Notes: generated by a model from the sequence alone, not told the origin. Shown: positions 43,856 through 53,485, numbered from the stretch's first letter. The stretch: 64,000 nucleotides of DNA from Flavobacteriales bacterium UBA4466 (GCA_905182335.1 CAJJBE010000005.1:259005-323004), one strand, 5' to 3'. Translations and numbers: made by a program.

Positions 43856-45856
43856 ATGACTGTCGCAGACAAAAGAACAATTGAGTACAATCGAACAGGC
43901 TTTGATGATACAGAGTTATTAGACATATATAAAAAGACTCTTCGCCCAAGATTTATTGAAGAAAAAATGATGATTTTACTTCGTCAAGGTAAAATATCAA
44001 AATGGTTCTCTGGATGGGGTCAAGAAGCAATTTCTGTGGGGTCTGCTTATGCTATGAATAGTGATGAGTATATTTTTCCGATGCACAGGAACTTAGGTGT
44101 GTTTACCACTCGCGAGATTCCTTTGAATAGACTTTTTGCTCAATTTCAAGGGAAAATGTCCGGTTTTACGAAAGGTAGAGATCGTTCATTTCATTTTGGA
44201 ACGCAAGAGTATAATATTGTTGGGATGATTTCTCATTTAGGTCCGCAATTAGCTTTGGCTGGTGGAGTAGGATTAGCTTCTAAAATTAGAGATGAAAAAA
44301 AAGCAACAATTGTATTTACAGGAGATGGTGGAGCAAGTGAAGGTGATTTTCATGAAGCGCTAAATGTTGCTTCTGTTTGGGATTTGCCCGTGATTTTCGC
44401 GATTGAAAATAATTGTTGGGGATTATCTACTCCTTCTGCAGAGCAGTTCAAATGTGATCAGTTTATTGATAAGGGTATTGGGTATGGAATGAAAGCTGTT
44501 CAGGTGAATGGAAATAATATACTAGAAGTGATTTCAACAGTTAGAGCCTTGGCTGAAGAAATGCGAAAAGATCCTAAGCCTGTACTGCTAGAATTTATGA
44601 CTTTCAGAATGAGGGGGCATGAAGAGGCTTCAGGAACAAAGTATTACCCAGAAGGAATCCAGGATGAGTGGGAAGAATATGATCCACTTAAAAACTATGC
44701 AGAATATTTGAAATTGCAAGGAATTCTCACGGATGAAGTAGAAGAAGTTTATCGACAAGGTATAAAGAAAGAAATTCAAGACGGATTAGATATTGCTTAT
44801 ACTGAGGATGATATTATTCCAAATCCATTGGAAGAAGTCAAAGATTTATTTGCAGAACACAACCAAGTAGTTGAAGTGGCAAGTGGTGCTAAGTCGGAAC
44901 GTAGATTTATTGATGCAATTCAAGATGGTTTACGCCAATCAATGGAGAGATATGATAACCTTATTATTATGGGGCAAGATGTCGCGGAATATGGTGGTGT
45001 ATTTAAGGCTACAGAAGGATTTGTTGAGCAATTTGGAAAAGAACGAGTAAGAAATACACCAATTTGTGAATCAGCTATTGTTGGTGTGGGCTTAGGACTT
45101 TCTATTGCTGGAATGAAAGCAGTGGTTGAAATGCAATTTGCTGATTTTGTGACTTGTGGATTTAATCAGATTATTAATAACCTAGCGAAAATACATTGGC
45201 GCTGGGGACAAAATGCAGATGTAGTTGTTCGTATGCCAACAGGAGCAGGAGCAGCGGCAGGCCCATTTCATTCTCAAAGTAATGAAGCTTGGTTTTTTCA
45301 TACACCAGGATTAAAAATTGTATACCCTTCAAGTTCATTCGAAGCGAAAGGCTTATTAGCTGCGGCTATTGAAGACCCAAATCCAGTCTTGGTGTTTGAA
45401 CATAAATTCTTATATAGAAGTATTCGTGAAGATATCCCAGATGATTATTACACGGTAGAAATTGGTAAAGCAAATAGAGTTTCAGAAGGAGATGATTTAA
45501 CGATTATTACCTACGGAATAGGTGTCCACTGGGCAAGAGATTATGCGGAGAAGCATTCAGACTTAAGTATAGAGATTATAGATCTAAGAACGCTATTACC
45601 ACTTGATACTGAAGCGATATATACAGCTGTCCGAAAAACAGGACGCGCTGTGGTGTTGCACGAAGATTGTATGACAGGTGGTATTGGAGGTGAAATTGTA
45701 GCTCTTATTTCTGAGAACTGCTTTCAGTATTTAGATGCTCCAGTTAAACGTGTGGCTTCGATGGATACACCTGTACCATTTGTTACTCAACTGGAACAGC
45801 AGTTTTTACCAAAAGATAGATTGGATGAAGTGATTGGCGAAGTCATGAAGTTCTAA
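43856..45856 (+). CDS. 2-oxoacid dehydrogenase E1, alpha and beta chains fused (branched-chain type)
   Basis: Thiamine-diphosphate enzyme of 666 aa that decarboxylates a 2-oxoacid, probably branched-chain, and passes the acyl group to lipoyl-E2. Residues about 10-330 are the alpha part with the ThDP motif GDGGASEGDFHEALN to ENNCWG and the phosphorylation-loop-like RMRGHEEASGTKYY; residues about 345-666 are the beta part with GQDVAEYGGVFKATEG, PICESAIVGVGLG and the MPTGAGAAAGPFHSQS block. In most bacteria these are two genes (bkdA1/bkdA2); the fusion is common in Bacteroidota. E2 is not in the window; E3 (lpdA) is about 27 kb away. Convergent with the LolA-like gene. Confidence 0.92.
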   Translation: MTVADKRTIEYNRTGFDDTELLDIYKKTLRPRFIEEKMMILLRQGKISKWFSGWGQEAISVGSAYAMNSDEYIFPMHRNLGVFTTREIPLNRLFAQFQGKMSGFTKGRDRSFHFGTQEYNIVGMISHLGPQLALAGGVGLASKIRDEKKATIVFTGDGGASEGDFHEALNVASVWDLPVIFAIENNCWGLSTPSAEQFKCDQFIDKGIGYGMKAVQVNGNNILEVISTVRALAEEMRKDPKPVLLEFMTFRMRGHEEASGTKYYPEGIQDEWEEYDPLKNYAEYLKLQGILTDEVEEVYRQGIKKEIQDGLDIAYTEDDIIPNPLEEVKDLFAEHNQVVEVASGAKSERRFIDAIQDGLRQSMERYDNLIIMGQDVAEYGGVFKATEGFVEQFGKERVRNTPICESAIVGVGLGLSIAGMKAVVEMQFADFVTCGFNQIINNLAKIHWRWGQNADVVVRMPTGAGAAAGPFHSQSNEAWFFHTPGLKIVYPSSSFEAKGLLAAAIEDPNPVLVFEHKFLYRSIREDIPDDYYTVEIGKANRVSEGDDLTIITYGIGVHWARDYAEKHSDLSIEIIDLRTLLPLDTEAIYTAVRKTGRAVVLHEDCMTGGIGGEIVALISENCFQYLDAPVKRVASMDTPVPFVTQLEQQFLPKDRLDEVIGEVMKF

Positions 45857-45881
45857 ATAGTTATTATTTATTAACTATTTA
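45854..45881. terminator. Hairpin across the convergent E1 and LolA-like gene ends
   Basis: TAAATAGTTA (45854-45863) is the exact reverse complement of TAACTATTTA (45872-45881). The TAA of the E1 gene is the first triplet and the stop of the LolA-like gene is the last, so both stop codons pair at the base of the stem. It is AT-only except one pair per arm, so termination strength is doubtful. Confidence 0.5.
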
Positions 45882-46520
45882 ATCTCTAATTACATTGTAG
45901 CCAGGATATTTCTTCGAATCAAAAACAAATTTTAAATCATCTACTGCCGCTTCTGAAGTGAATTTTGTGAGATTATACGTCATTGTGGTTCCGTCCTTCG
46001 TCTTTATCGTTACTTTCTTTAATTCGTTCTCTTTTTTAGATATATAAAGAATGATTGTATGATAATCTACACTGCTCGGATTATTAGGATATAAGTAAAT
46101 TACATGTATTGCCTCATTGTTTAGTATAATTTCTTTATTGTATTTGTTTTTAAATCCAGACTCCCAAATCGTCATTAGTTTGCGAGGGTTTATTGATTCT
46201 TCATCTTCCTCATCAGCATCAGATTCGTAAACAGATTTTTCTTCTTTAACAATAGTCCATGTCTTTAAGCCATTTGAAATAATAGTATTATCTCCGAAAG
46301 AAGCATAATATTTATTTGATTTCACCCAACCCTTTCCTGTTTCACTTTTGTTTGTTCCAGTTGATGTATTTTTGATATTAGCACTAAATTCTATGTAAAA
46401 GGAACTTTGGGTTTTCATTTTAGAAGAGAGTATGTCAAGTATACCTTGAGATTTATCATCTTGTCCAAATGAAATGAGTGAAAGCGATATAAATGTTAAG
46501 AGTGTAATTAATAGCTTCAT
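45879..46520 (-). CDS. LolA-like outer-membrane lipoprotein carrier family protein
   Basis: A 213-aa exported protein with signal peptide MKLLITLLTFISLSLISFGQ. The following region has the LolA/LolB half-barrel pattern: SQGILDILSSKMKTQSSFYIEF at the start, then alternating strands with GKGWVKSNKYYASFGDNTIISNGLKTWTI and the late TKDGTTMTYNLTKF. The family carries lipoproteins across the periplasm or acts as a general lipid carrier; Bacteroidota often have several paralogues, so whether this is the true LolA is open. Its stop lies in the hairpin shared with the E1 gene. Confidence 0.8.
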   Translation of the reverse strand: MKLLITLLTFISLSLISFGQDDKSQGILDILSSKMKTQSSFYIEFSANIKNTSTGTNKSETGKGWVKSNKYYASFGDNTIISNGLKTWTIVKEEKSVYESDADEEDEESINPRKLMTIWESGFKNKYNKEIILNNEAIHVIYLYPNNPSSVDYHTIILYISKKENELKKVTIKTKDGTTMTYNLTKFTSEAAVDDLKFVFDSKKYPGYNVIRD

Positions 46521-46579
46521 GTTATTTTGTTTACAATGTAAATATCTAAAACTGTGCCAAAAAGACCTTATGATTAGTA

Positions 46580-47197
46580 TTAAGTTAAGTCAATTAATGT
46601 CTGAATGTTAATATCGTGAGGGCCAATATAAGTACTTATTTTAAATCCAAGCGATTTGTAGTCCTCTATTAACTTGTCTCGTTGCTTTGCATCAAAGAAT
46701 TCATCTTCGGTTCCAATGACAAAATAATTATTAGTGTCTTCAGCTAATAGTTCTTTCGCATTTGTTACTTCTGATGGGAAGTCACTACCCCAAACCATCA
46801 GGGAGTCGAAAAGAACTTTATTGGTCAATCTCCATCGTGCTGCAGTAGAACCTCCTTGTGAAAAGCCAAGAAGAAGCCGTTTTTTTATAGGATACTTTTT
46901 ACAGATTTTCTTATCTAAAGCAGTTAACCAATCCATATTGTCTGCAATGTCAATTTCTCTTGCTTCTCTTGTCATCCATGATGCTCCAACTCGTCCAGAA
47001 TTTCCTTTACGATAAAAGCGGTGCATTCCTTCGGGCGCTACAATTAGAAGGTCTTGATTTAAGCCTTTAAATTTTTCGATAAAGAATTTAGCGAGCTGTC
47101 CGTATCCATGTAAAACATAGAATACCGTAGTGGCATCAGAGACGTCATTTAATATTTCGTAGCGAAAGGTTTTTTTTAAAGATAGTGTATGCTCCAT
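46580..47197 (-). CDS. Small alpha/beta hydrolase (carboxylesterase/phospholipase-like)
   Basis: A 205-aa cytoplasmic serine hydrolase. The fold markers are YVLHGYGQ (oxyanion HG), APEGMHRFY, the nucleophile elbow GFSQGG (Ser about 115), the acid in GTEDEFFD (about 158) and the late His in IGPHDIN (about 194). It resembles the YpfH/phospholipase-carboxylesterase group; the natural substrate is not clear. It is divergent from the TonB receptor gene at 47258 with about 60 bp between starts, which may reflect shared control. Confidence 0.85.
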   Translation of the reverse strand: MEHTLSLKKTFRYEILNDVSDATTVFYVLHGYGQLAKFFIEKFKGLNQDLLIVAPEGMHRFYRKGNSGRVGASWMTREAREIDIADNMDWLTALDKKICKKYPIKKRLLLGFSQGGSTAARWRLTNKVLFDSLMVWGSDFPSEVTNAKELLAEDTNNYFVIGTEDEFFDAKQRDKLIEDYKSLGFKISTYIGPHDINIQTLIDLT

Positions 47198-47245
47198 GTT
47201 ACTGTCAAAGATATAAGTAAATCGAGTATTTTTAGGGAGAATTAC

Positions 47246-47253
47246 TATTTTTG
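47246..47253 (+). promoter_or_regulatory. Putative -7 promoter box (TATTTTTG) of the TonB receptor gene
   Basis: Exact TAnnTTTG match only 4 bp before the ATG at 47258. If used, the transcript would have almost no leader. No -33 TTG is seen, so the box may be fortuitous. Confidence 0.3.
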
Positions 47254-47257
47254 TTTC

Positions 47258-49684
47258 ATGAAAATAATCTCCAGCTTATTTGCCTTCACAGCTGTTTTAC
47301 TTGCTACCTTCATTTCTCTTTCGCAAGAGATAACGGTGTTGGGTGAGATAACTCAAGAGCATATCCCTGGAGCAAAAGTGTATTCGATTAACCCTAAAGT
47401 ACAAGTTTTAGCTAATGGGAATGGAAGGTTTCGTTTAGAATCATTTGTTGGTTGCGATTCAATATATGTTTCTTATAAGAGTTATGAAACTCATGGGATT
47501 ATGGTTTCGGAGTTGAAAGGCTTGACATGGATCGAGTTGTCTGATAATTCACTTTCTGTATCCGAAATGATTGTTACCGCAAATCGTTGGGAACAAGATA
47601 AAGTTAAAGTACCAAATAGAATTGCCAAATTGAACATGAAGGATGTTGAATTGCTAGGTCCTCAGACAACGGCAGATTTATTAGAAACTAGTGGGTATGT
47701 GTTTATTCAAAAGAGTCAACTTGCTGGAGGTTCTCCACAATTACGTGGTTTCGGAACTAATCGTGTCATGATTACTGCAGATGGCGTTAGAATGAATAAT
47801 GCTATCTTCAGATCGGGGAACCTTCAAAATGTAATTTCTTTAGATCCTAACTCATTAGAGTCGGTGGAGGTTTTATTCGGTCCTGGTGCCGTAATGTATG
47901 GTAGTGACGCTATCGGTGGGGTCATGGATTTTAGATCGAAACAAGCAAGGTTATCCATAGATACGATAAGTTCATTTGTTAAAACTAATTTGTTTACACG
48001 CTATTCAACAGCAAGTAACGAATCAACAACCCATTTGGACTTTAATTATGGTAAAAATAAATGGGCGTTTATGACAACGGCTACTTTTTCAAAATTTGGA
48101 GATCTTAAAGCAGGAACCTATGGGGATAGTACTTTTTTAAGACCATCGTATCAAGCAACCATTCATGGAATTGACTCTACGGTAATTAATAAAGATGATA
48201 AATTGCAAATAGGCTCTGGTTATTGGCAGGTAAATACAATTCAAAAGATACTTTTTAAACCGAATGATCGATGGTCTTTTGATTATGGTTTTCTTTTTTC
48301 GACAACATCTGATGCGCCACGATATGATCGTTTAACATCTGATGCGAATGATGATGGACAATTAGATAATGTAGAATGGTATTATGGTCCCCAACAATGG
48401 ATGATGAATAGGCTAACAGTAATTAATACTCCTGCTAATAATGTGCTGTATGATCAAATGAGATTAACAACTGCTCATCAATCGTATAAAGAAAGTCGCC
48501 ATGAACGAAAAATGGGAGCAGATGAGAGAATAAATAAATATGAACGTGTAGATGCACTTTCTTTAAATATTGATTTCGATAAAGAATTAAATTCTAGATC
48601 AAATTTGTTCTATGGAATCGAAGGTGTATTTAATTTAGTTGGTTCTAATGCCGATAAAACATCAATTACTGATGGGATTAGTGATTCAATAAATTCTAGA
48701 TATCCAAATGGCTCTCAATGGCAAACATATGGAGCATATACAAATTTTAAATATATGATTAACGAGAGATGGGTTTTCAATACAGGAATACGCTATACCG
48801 TATACGGCATTAAAGCGAAATTTGATACGACTCTATTTGCTTTCCCTGTAAATGAAGCTAATAATTCGAATGGGGCGTTAAACGGTAGTATTGGATTGGT
48901 GTATAATCCAAATAGTAGATCACAAATTTATATTAATGTATCTTCTGGGTTTAGAGCTCCAAATATTGATGATATTGGAAAAGTGTTTGATTCTGAGCCC
49001 GGAAGTGTGGTTGTACCAAATATAAATTTGAAACCGGAATATGCATATAGTACTGAAATAGGGTTTATTAAAGCAATAAAGAACCGATTTAAATTAGACG
49101 GCGCTGTATATTATACATACCTAAAAGATGCTTTAGCGAGAACACTATTCGAGTTTAATGGCCAGGATAGTATTCTGTATAATGGGGTTTTAAGTCAAGT
49201 TCAGGCAATTCAAAATATTTCAAATGCATATGTTTATGGTTTGCAAGGTGGAGTTGAGATAAACTTCGGTAAGGGGCTTAGTTTAAAAAGTATGATTTCG
49301 TATCAAAAAGGGTTTGAATATAATGTAGATAGTGAGTCATATTTCCCGAAGTCACACATAACCCCAACTTATGGACGAACCTCTTTTAGTTATAAGAGAC
49401 GCCATTTAAGAATGGAAGTATATGCAGTATATCATGGAAGAATGAACCATGATGACTTACCGTTAATTGAAAGAAATAATCAATCGTATGCGCTTGATGA
49501 TGAAGGTAACCCTTACACACCAAATTGGTATACTTTAAATATTAAAGCAACGTATTTCTTCAATAAACACTTATCTCTAAATGGAGGAGTAGAAAACATA
49601 ACAGATCAGCTGTATCGCACTTTTGGATCTGGAATATCAGCTTCGGGTAGAAGTTTTAGTCTTTCTCTGAAAGCGACATTCTAA
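47258..49684 (+). CDS. TonB-dependent receptor, heme/hemoglobin-receptor-like
   Basis: Outer-membrane active transporter of 808 aa. The ATG at 47258 opens a signal peptide (MKIISSLFAFTAVLLATFISLSQ); the longer frame from 47189 has no export signal at its start. A short beta-sandwich follows (about 25-100), then a plug with SQLAGGSPQLRGFGTNRVMI, DGVRMNNAIFRSGNLQNV and FGPGAVMYGSDAIGGVM, blocks typical of hemoglobin/heme TonB receptors, and a barrel ending in GRSFSLSLKATF. The ligand remains inference; hemE lies 1.6 kb downstream but separately. No HmuY-type lipoprotein is adjacent. Confidence 0.9.
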   Translation: MKIISSLFAFTAVLLATFISLSQEITVLGEITQEHIPGAKVYSINPKVQVLANGNGRFRLESFVGCDSIYVSYKSYETHGIMVSELKGLTWIELSDNSLSVSEMIVTANRWEQDKVKVPNRIAKLNMKDVELLGPQTTADLLETSGYVFIQKSQLAGGSPQLRGFGTNRVMITADGVRMNNAIFRSGNLQNVISLDPNSLESVEVLFGPGAVMYGSDAIGGVMDFRSKQARLSIDTISSFVKTNLFTRYSTASNESTTHLDFNYGKNKWAFMTTATFSKFGDLKAGTYGDSTFLRPSYQATIHGIDSTVINKDDKLQIGSGYWQVNTIQKILFKPNDRWSFDYGFLFSTTSDAPRYDRLTSDANDDGQLDNVEWYYGPQQWMMNRLTVINTPANNVLYDQMRLTTAHQSYKESRHERKMGADERINKYERVDALSLNIDFDKELNSRSNLFYGIEGVFNLVGSNADKTSITDGISDSINSRYPNGSQWQTYGAYTNFKYMINERWVFNTGIRYTVYGIKAKFDTTLFAFPVNEANNSNGALNGSIGLVYNPNSRSQIYINVSSGFRAPNIDDIGKVFDSEPGSVVVPNINLKPEYAYSTEIGFIKAIKNRFKLDGAVYYTYLKDALARTLFEFNGQDSILYNGVLSQVQAIQNISNAYVYGLQGGVEINFGKGLSLKSMISYQKGFEYNVDSESYFPKSHITPTYGRTSFSYKRRHLRMEVYAVYHGRMNHDDLPLIERNNQSYALDDEGNPYTPNWYTLNIKATYFFNKHLSLNGGVENITDQLYRTFGSGISASGRSFSLSLKATF

Positions 49685-49685
49685 A

Positions 49686-50453
49686 TTATTTCTGCGTGAA
49701 ATACTTATTCTTATAATCGTTAAAGAACCATAATCGCTCTAGTTTTTTTATTGAATAAATGTTAGGGTTTATTCCATAAACATCATTTGGACTTTTAATT
49801 TTGACAGCTTCAATTACTGCTTTATAAACAAGAATATCTTTTGAAAGTGAATAACTTCCAGGACCGTATTCGATGTGGTATCCTATACTTTCTTTTGTTC
49901 CCAAACCATCAAAAATTAATGTTTCAAAAGTTTGCATTGGAATTTTATCAACGACACTAAAATAGCGTCTGAATTTTGAATTTCTAATTCTGAAATCTAC
50001 AATAATATCCTTGTATGACTCTGTTTTTATATTTTCAAAAGAAACTTCTAATTTACCATGTGGACTAGATGGTACAGGTATAGATTGTGTGATTTTCTTT
50101 GATGTACCATCCATGTAGAAAATGAAATTGTATTTCCCTATGTATCCCATTGCAGCACGCTGCGCAGTATTTCCTTTTTCAATGGCTTTATTTAAAGCAA
50201 AATCTAATCTATTAACAGTTACTATATAATCTAGACTGTCGTCACCGTTTAGTTCTTCCGAATATATTTTGTATGTATATTTTTCGGTTGCTGGAATAGT
50301 TAAACTTCCTTCAATATGTCTAACAATCATTTCTTCAACTGTTTGAGATTTTTTCACTTCTGATAATGGTTTGTCTAAAGTTTTATTTTGGACATGATCT
50401 TCTGCGCAAGAAAATAGACAAAGAAATAGTAATGATAAATAGAGATACTTCAT
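49686..50453 (-). CDS. Hypothetical lipoprotein
   Basis: I do not recognise the family. From the ATG at 50453 the protein is 255 aa and begins MKYLYLSLLFLCLFSCAEDH, a clear lipobox (LFSC). The longer frame from 50543 adds a polar 30-residue stretch that would bury the signal. The mature part is mixed alpha/beta, with ELNGDDSLDYIVTVNRLDF resembling an EF-hand-like or FG-GAP-type calcium loop, and no cysteines after the lipobox. It is divergent from ung and convergent with the TonB receptor gene with one base between stops. Confidence 0.75.
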   Translation of the reverse strand: MKYLYLSLLFLCLFSCAEDHVQNKTLDKPLSEVKKSQTVEEMIVRHIEGSLTIPATEKYTYKIYSEELNGDDSLDYIVTVNRLDFALNKAIEKGNTAQRAAMGYIGKYNFIFYMDGTSKKITQSIPVPSSPHGKLEVSFENIKTESYKDIIVDFRIRNSKFRRYFSVVDKIPMQTFETLIFDGLGTKESIGYHIEYGPGSYSLSKDILVYKAVIEAVKIKSPNDVYGINPNIYSIKKLERLWFFNDYKNKYFTQK

Positions 50454-50501
50454 AAATACAAAGTTAATAGTTCTCTTGTAAATTTCTTGTAAATTCGTTG
50501 T

Positions 50502-51173
50502 ATGGATATTTCTATTGAGCCAACTTGGGGGGAACAGCTTCAAAGTGAATTGATAAAACCTTATTTTAAAGAATTAGTTGAATTTCTAAAAAAGGAGCAT
50601 GCTGAGACCCATTGTATTGTTTTTCCTAAAAAAGAATTAACTTTTAGAGCATTTGAAGCGTGTCCATTTGATAAAGTAAAAGTTGTGATTTTAGGTCAAG
50701 ACCCATACCCTACAAAGGGTCATGCAAATGGTTTATGTTTTTCTGTAAATGATGGGATAAGCCCCTTACCTAAGAGCTTAAAAAATATATTTAAGGAATT
50801 AGCAAGTGATTTAGGTAAACCAGAAAGGATTTTAGGTGATTTAAAGGATTGGGCTGGGCAAGGTGTATTATTATTGAATAGCGTATTAACAGTTAGAGAG
50901 GGAGAAGCTGATGGTCACTCTAAAAAAGGATGGGAGGCTTTTACAGATAAGGTTATTTCATTGTTAAATCAAAAAGAAGGAATTGTATATATTCTTTGGG
51001 GAAGTAAAGCCCAGGAAAAAGCAAGTCATATTAATCGATTCCGAAATTGTATTATAGAGAGTTCACACCCCTCACCTTTATCTTCATATCGAGGTTTTTT
51101 TGGTTCTAAACCATTTTCTAAAACAAATGATTACATCTCGCAAAGAGGAGGGGATCTGATTGTTTGGTGTTAA
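50502..51173 (+). CDS. ung: Uracil-DNA glycosylase (family 1)
   Basis: Base-excision repair enzyme removing uracil from DNA, 223 aa. Motif A GQDPYP holds the catalytic Asp67; the following HANGLCFSV binds uracil; motif B is ESSHPSPLSSYRGFFGSKPF with the catalytic His near 190. The ATG at 50502 is only 49 bp from the divergent lipoprotein start. Length and order fit E. coli Ung. A direct repeat CTTGTAAATT is present just upstream (about 50475-50495) and may be part of a shared control region. Confidence 0.96.
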   Translation: MDISIEPTWGEQLQSELIKPYFKELVEFLKKEHAETHCIVFPKKELTFRAFEACPFDKVKVVILGQDPYPTKGHANGLCFSVNDGISPLPKSLKNIFKELASDLGKPERILGDLKDWAGQGVLLLNSVLTVREGEADGHSKKGWEAFTDKVISLLNQKEGIVYILWGSKAQEKASHINRFRNCIIESSHPSPLSSYRGFFGSKPFSKTNDYISQRGGDLIVWC

Positions 51174-51254
51174 AGACAATTTCTATTTATTACTGAACGT
51201 AATTCACTTAGTGATTCTTCTGATTTACTTTAGCTTTTTAGTAACTTAGCGACG

Positions 51255-52292
51255 ATGAAATTTGAAAATGACTTAGTTCTTAGGGCAGCTCGTGGAGAGG
51301 ATATTGAGAGATATCCCGTATGGCTAATGAGACAGGCAGGAAGGATTCTTCCTGAATATAGAGCAGTTAGAGGTAAACTAAGTGGGTTTAAAGAGCTAGT
51401 AGAAACACCAGAGCGTGCTGCTGAAGTTACAATTCAACCGGTTGAATTACTTGGTGTTGATGCGGCAATCATATTTTCTGATATTCTTGTTGTTCCTGAA
51501 GCAATGGGGCTCGAGTATCAAATGATTGAGAAAAAAGGACCTTGGTTTGAAAAAACCATTCGTTCAATTGATGAATTGATTTATGCACAAACAGATTTTG
51601 ATATCGAAGATCGATTGGGATATGTTACTGAAGCTATTTCAATCACCAATAAAGAATTGAACGGACGTGTTCCATTGATAGGTTTTGCTGGTGCTCCTTG
51701 GACAGTATTCTGTTATATGACAGAAGGTCAAGGGTCAAAAACATTTTCTGAATCACGTAAATTATTATATACAAATCCAACTTTGGCACATGAGTTGCTT
51801 AATCGTATTACGGAAGTGACAATTAAGTATTTGAAAGCACAAATTAAAGCAGGTGCACATATGGTGCAAGTGTTTGATTCTTGGGCGGGTATTCTTGGAA
51901 AGGGACAATATGCTGAATTTGGATTGAGATACATAGATAAAATTGCAACAGCAATAACTGAGGTTCCTTTAACTATATTTGCTAAAGGGGCTTACAACTC
52001 AGTCAATGAAATTGCAGCAATGAATTGTAAGACAATTGGTGTTGACTGGAACATGAGCATGGATGAAATCCGAAATTCAGTCGGCGAATCAAGGACATTA
52101 CAAGGTAATTTAGACCCATGTGTCTTATATTCATCACATTCTGAAGTGGAGCGACTAACAAATAATATGCTAGATTCTTTTAAAAGTAAAAGGCATATTG
52201 TTAATTTAGGACATGGTGTTTATCCAGATGTGGATTCAGAGAAGGTTAAAACATTTATTAAAACAGTAAAAAATTATGAAATTAACTACTAG
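51255..52292 (+). CDS. hemE: Uroporphyrinogen decarboxylase
   Basis: Decarboxylates uroporphyrinogen III to coproporphyrinogen III in heme synthesis. The 345-aa protein has the family signatures YPVWLMRQAGRILPEYRAVRG near the N-terminus (substrate-binding Arg), IIFSDILVVPEAMG with the catalytic Asp, GFAGAPWTVFCYMTEGQGS and the late NLGHGVYPDVD. Other heme genes are not in the window. The last 17 bp overlap, in another frame, the start of the OmpA-family gene. Confidence 0.96.
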   Translation: MKFENDLVLRAARGEDIERYPVWLMRQAGRILPEYRAVRGKLSGFKELVETPERAAEVTIQPVELLGVDAAIIFSDILVVPEAMGLEYQMIEKKGPWFEKTIRSIDELIYAQTDFDIEDRLGYVTEAISITNKELNGRVPLIGFAGAPWTVFCYMTEGQGSKTFSESRKLLYTNPTLAHELLNRITEVTIKYLKAQIKAGAHMVQVFDSWAGILGKGQYAEFGLRYIDKIATAITEVPLTIFAKGAYNSVNEIAAMNCKTIGVDWNMSMDEIRNSVGESRTLQGNLDPCVLYSSHSEVERLTNNMLDSFKSKRHIVNLGHGVYPDVDSEKVKTFIKTVKNYEINY

Positions 52293-53466
52293 TACGATTA
52301 AATTAATATCAACAATCACGTTCACTGTGTTGTCTGTGATTTCTTTTGGTCAAGATCAAGATAATTTAGTAACAAACCCTAGTTTCGAATCAGTTCGAAA
52401 GAGTCCGAAAAGATTAGGTTCAATTGAAAACGCAACAGGTTGGAGTTCTCCTACTGCTGTTAAAGCTGATTTATTTACTGATGGTAAAGAACCAAAGATA
52501 GCAACTCCAGTAAATGTTTATGGCAAGGAAGATCCGAGACAAGGTGAAAACTATGTTGGGATTACAGCATACAGTAAGGATAAAAAAATAAATCGTTCTT
52601 ATGTGATGTCCAGATTAGATGCGCCACTAAAAAAAGGAATGAGATATTGTGTGAAATTCAATGTTTCATTGGCCGAAGCTTCTAAATATGCTGTAAATAA
52701 TATTGGTGCAAAGTTGAGTAAGAAACCTTTTGAAAACGATGAAAAAGTTTCACTTTTTACAGATCCTACATTATTACATTTTGATAACTATCAAAAAATA
52801 ATGACTGCACGTTATAACTGGACAGAGATTTGTGGAGTTGTTCAAGCTGAAGGGGGTGAAAAATATATTACACTTGGAAACTTTCTTTCTAAAGATAAAA
52901 CAAAGATTGTTAGAATGAAACCTGATCCTAAGTTAAAAGTTCCAGTGTTTGCATTTGCGTATTATTACCTCGATGATGTTTCTGTGAAATTATTGAATAA
53001 AGAGGAGTCTTGTGATTGCCAAGCTGATCAGGGCGGTAATGAATACTCAACAACTATTTATCAAAAAGCAGTTAACCTTGATGAGGATGTTACAGCTGAA
53101 GATAAAATTGAAGCTCAAGAAACATTTTTTGCTTTTGGTAAATCTAAATTAACATCAGACGGAAAATCATCTTTAAACATGATTGCTGGAGTACTGGAAG
53201 AAAACCCAAGCTTTAAACTTCAAATCAATGGCCATAATAATATAATGGAAGATAATGTTGGTGCTGAGAATGATTATTATGCTGATATGGATAACAAACG
53301 TATACGTGTTGTAATGAAATACCTAATGGAAAAAGGAATTCAAGAAGGTAGATTAATTGCTGCTCAGAAAGGATCTAGTGAACCAAACAAAGAAACCCAA
53401 GAAGAAGATAGTGATGATTTAAAAATGGCGAAAAATCGTCATATAACATTCGTTATTAGACAATAA
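52276..53466 (+). CDS. OmpA-family outer-membrane protein with N-terminal beta domain
   Basis: An exported 396-aa protein with signal peptide MKLTTSTIKLISTITFTVLSVISFGQ. Residues about 30-240 form a carbohydrate-binding-module-like domain opening NLVTNPSFESVRKSP with GENYVGITAYS; residues about 275-396 form an OmpA C-terminal domain (FFAFGKSKLTSDGKSSLN, LQINGHNN, NKRIRVVMKYLMEKGI) expected to bind peptidoglycan. This fold order recurs in Bacteroidota. The start overlaps hemE by 17 bp; it is kept because the signal peptide requires it. A strong terminator follows. Confidence 0.88.
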   Translation: MKLTTSTIKLISTITFTVLSVISFGQDQDNLVTNPSFESVRKSPKRLGSIENATGWSSPTAVKADLFTDGKEPKIATPVNVYGKEDPRQGENYVGITAYSKDKKINRSYVMSRLDAPLKKGMRYCVKFNVSLAEASKYAVNNIGAKLSKKPFENDEKVSLFTDPTLLHFDNYQKIMTARYNWTEICGVVQAEGGEKYITLGNFLSKDKTKIVRMKPDPKLKVPVFAFAYYYLDDVSVKLLNKEESCDCQADQGGNEYSTTIYQKAVNLDEDVTAEDKIEAQETFFAFGKSKLTSDGKSSLNMIAGVLEENPSFKLQINGHNNIMEDNVGAENDYYADMDNKRIRVVMKYLMEKGIQEGRLIAAQKGSSEPNKETQEEDSDDLKMAKNRHITFVIRQ

Positions 53467-53485
53467 GTTCTTTTTGTGAAACATT

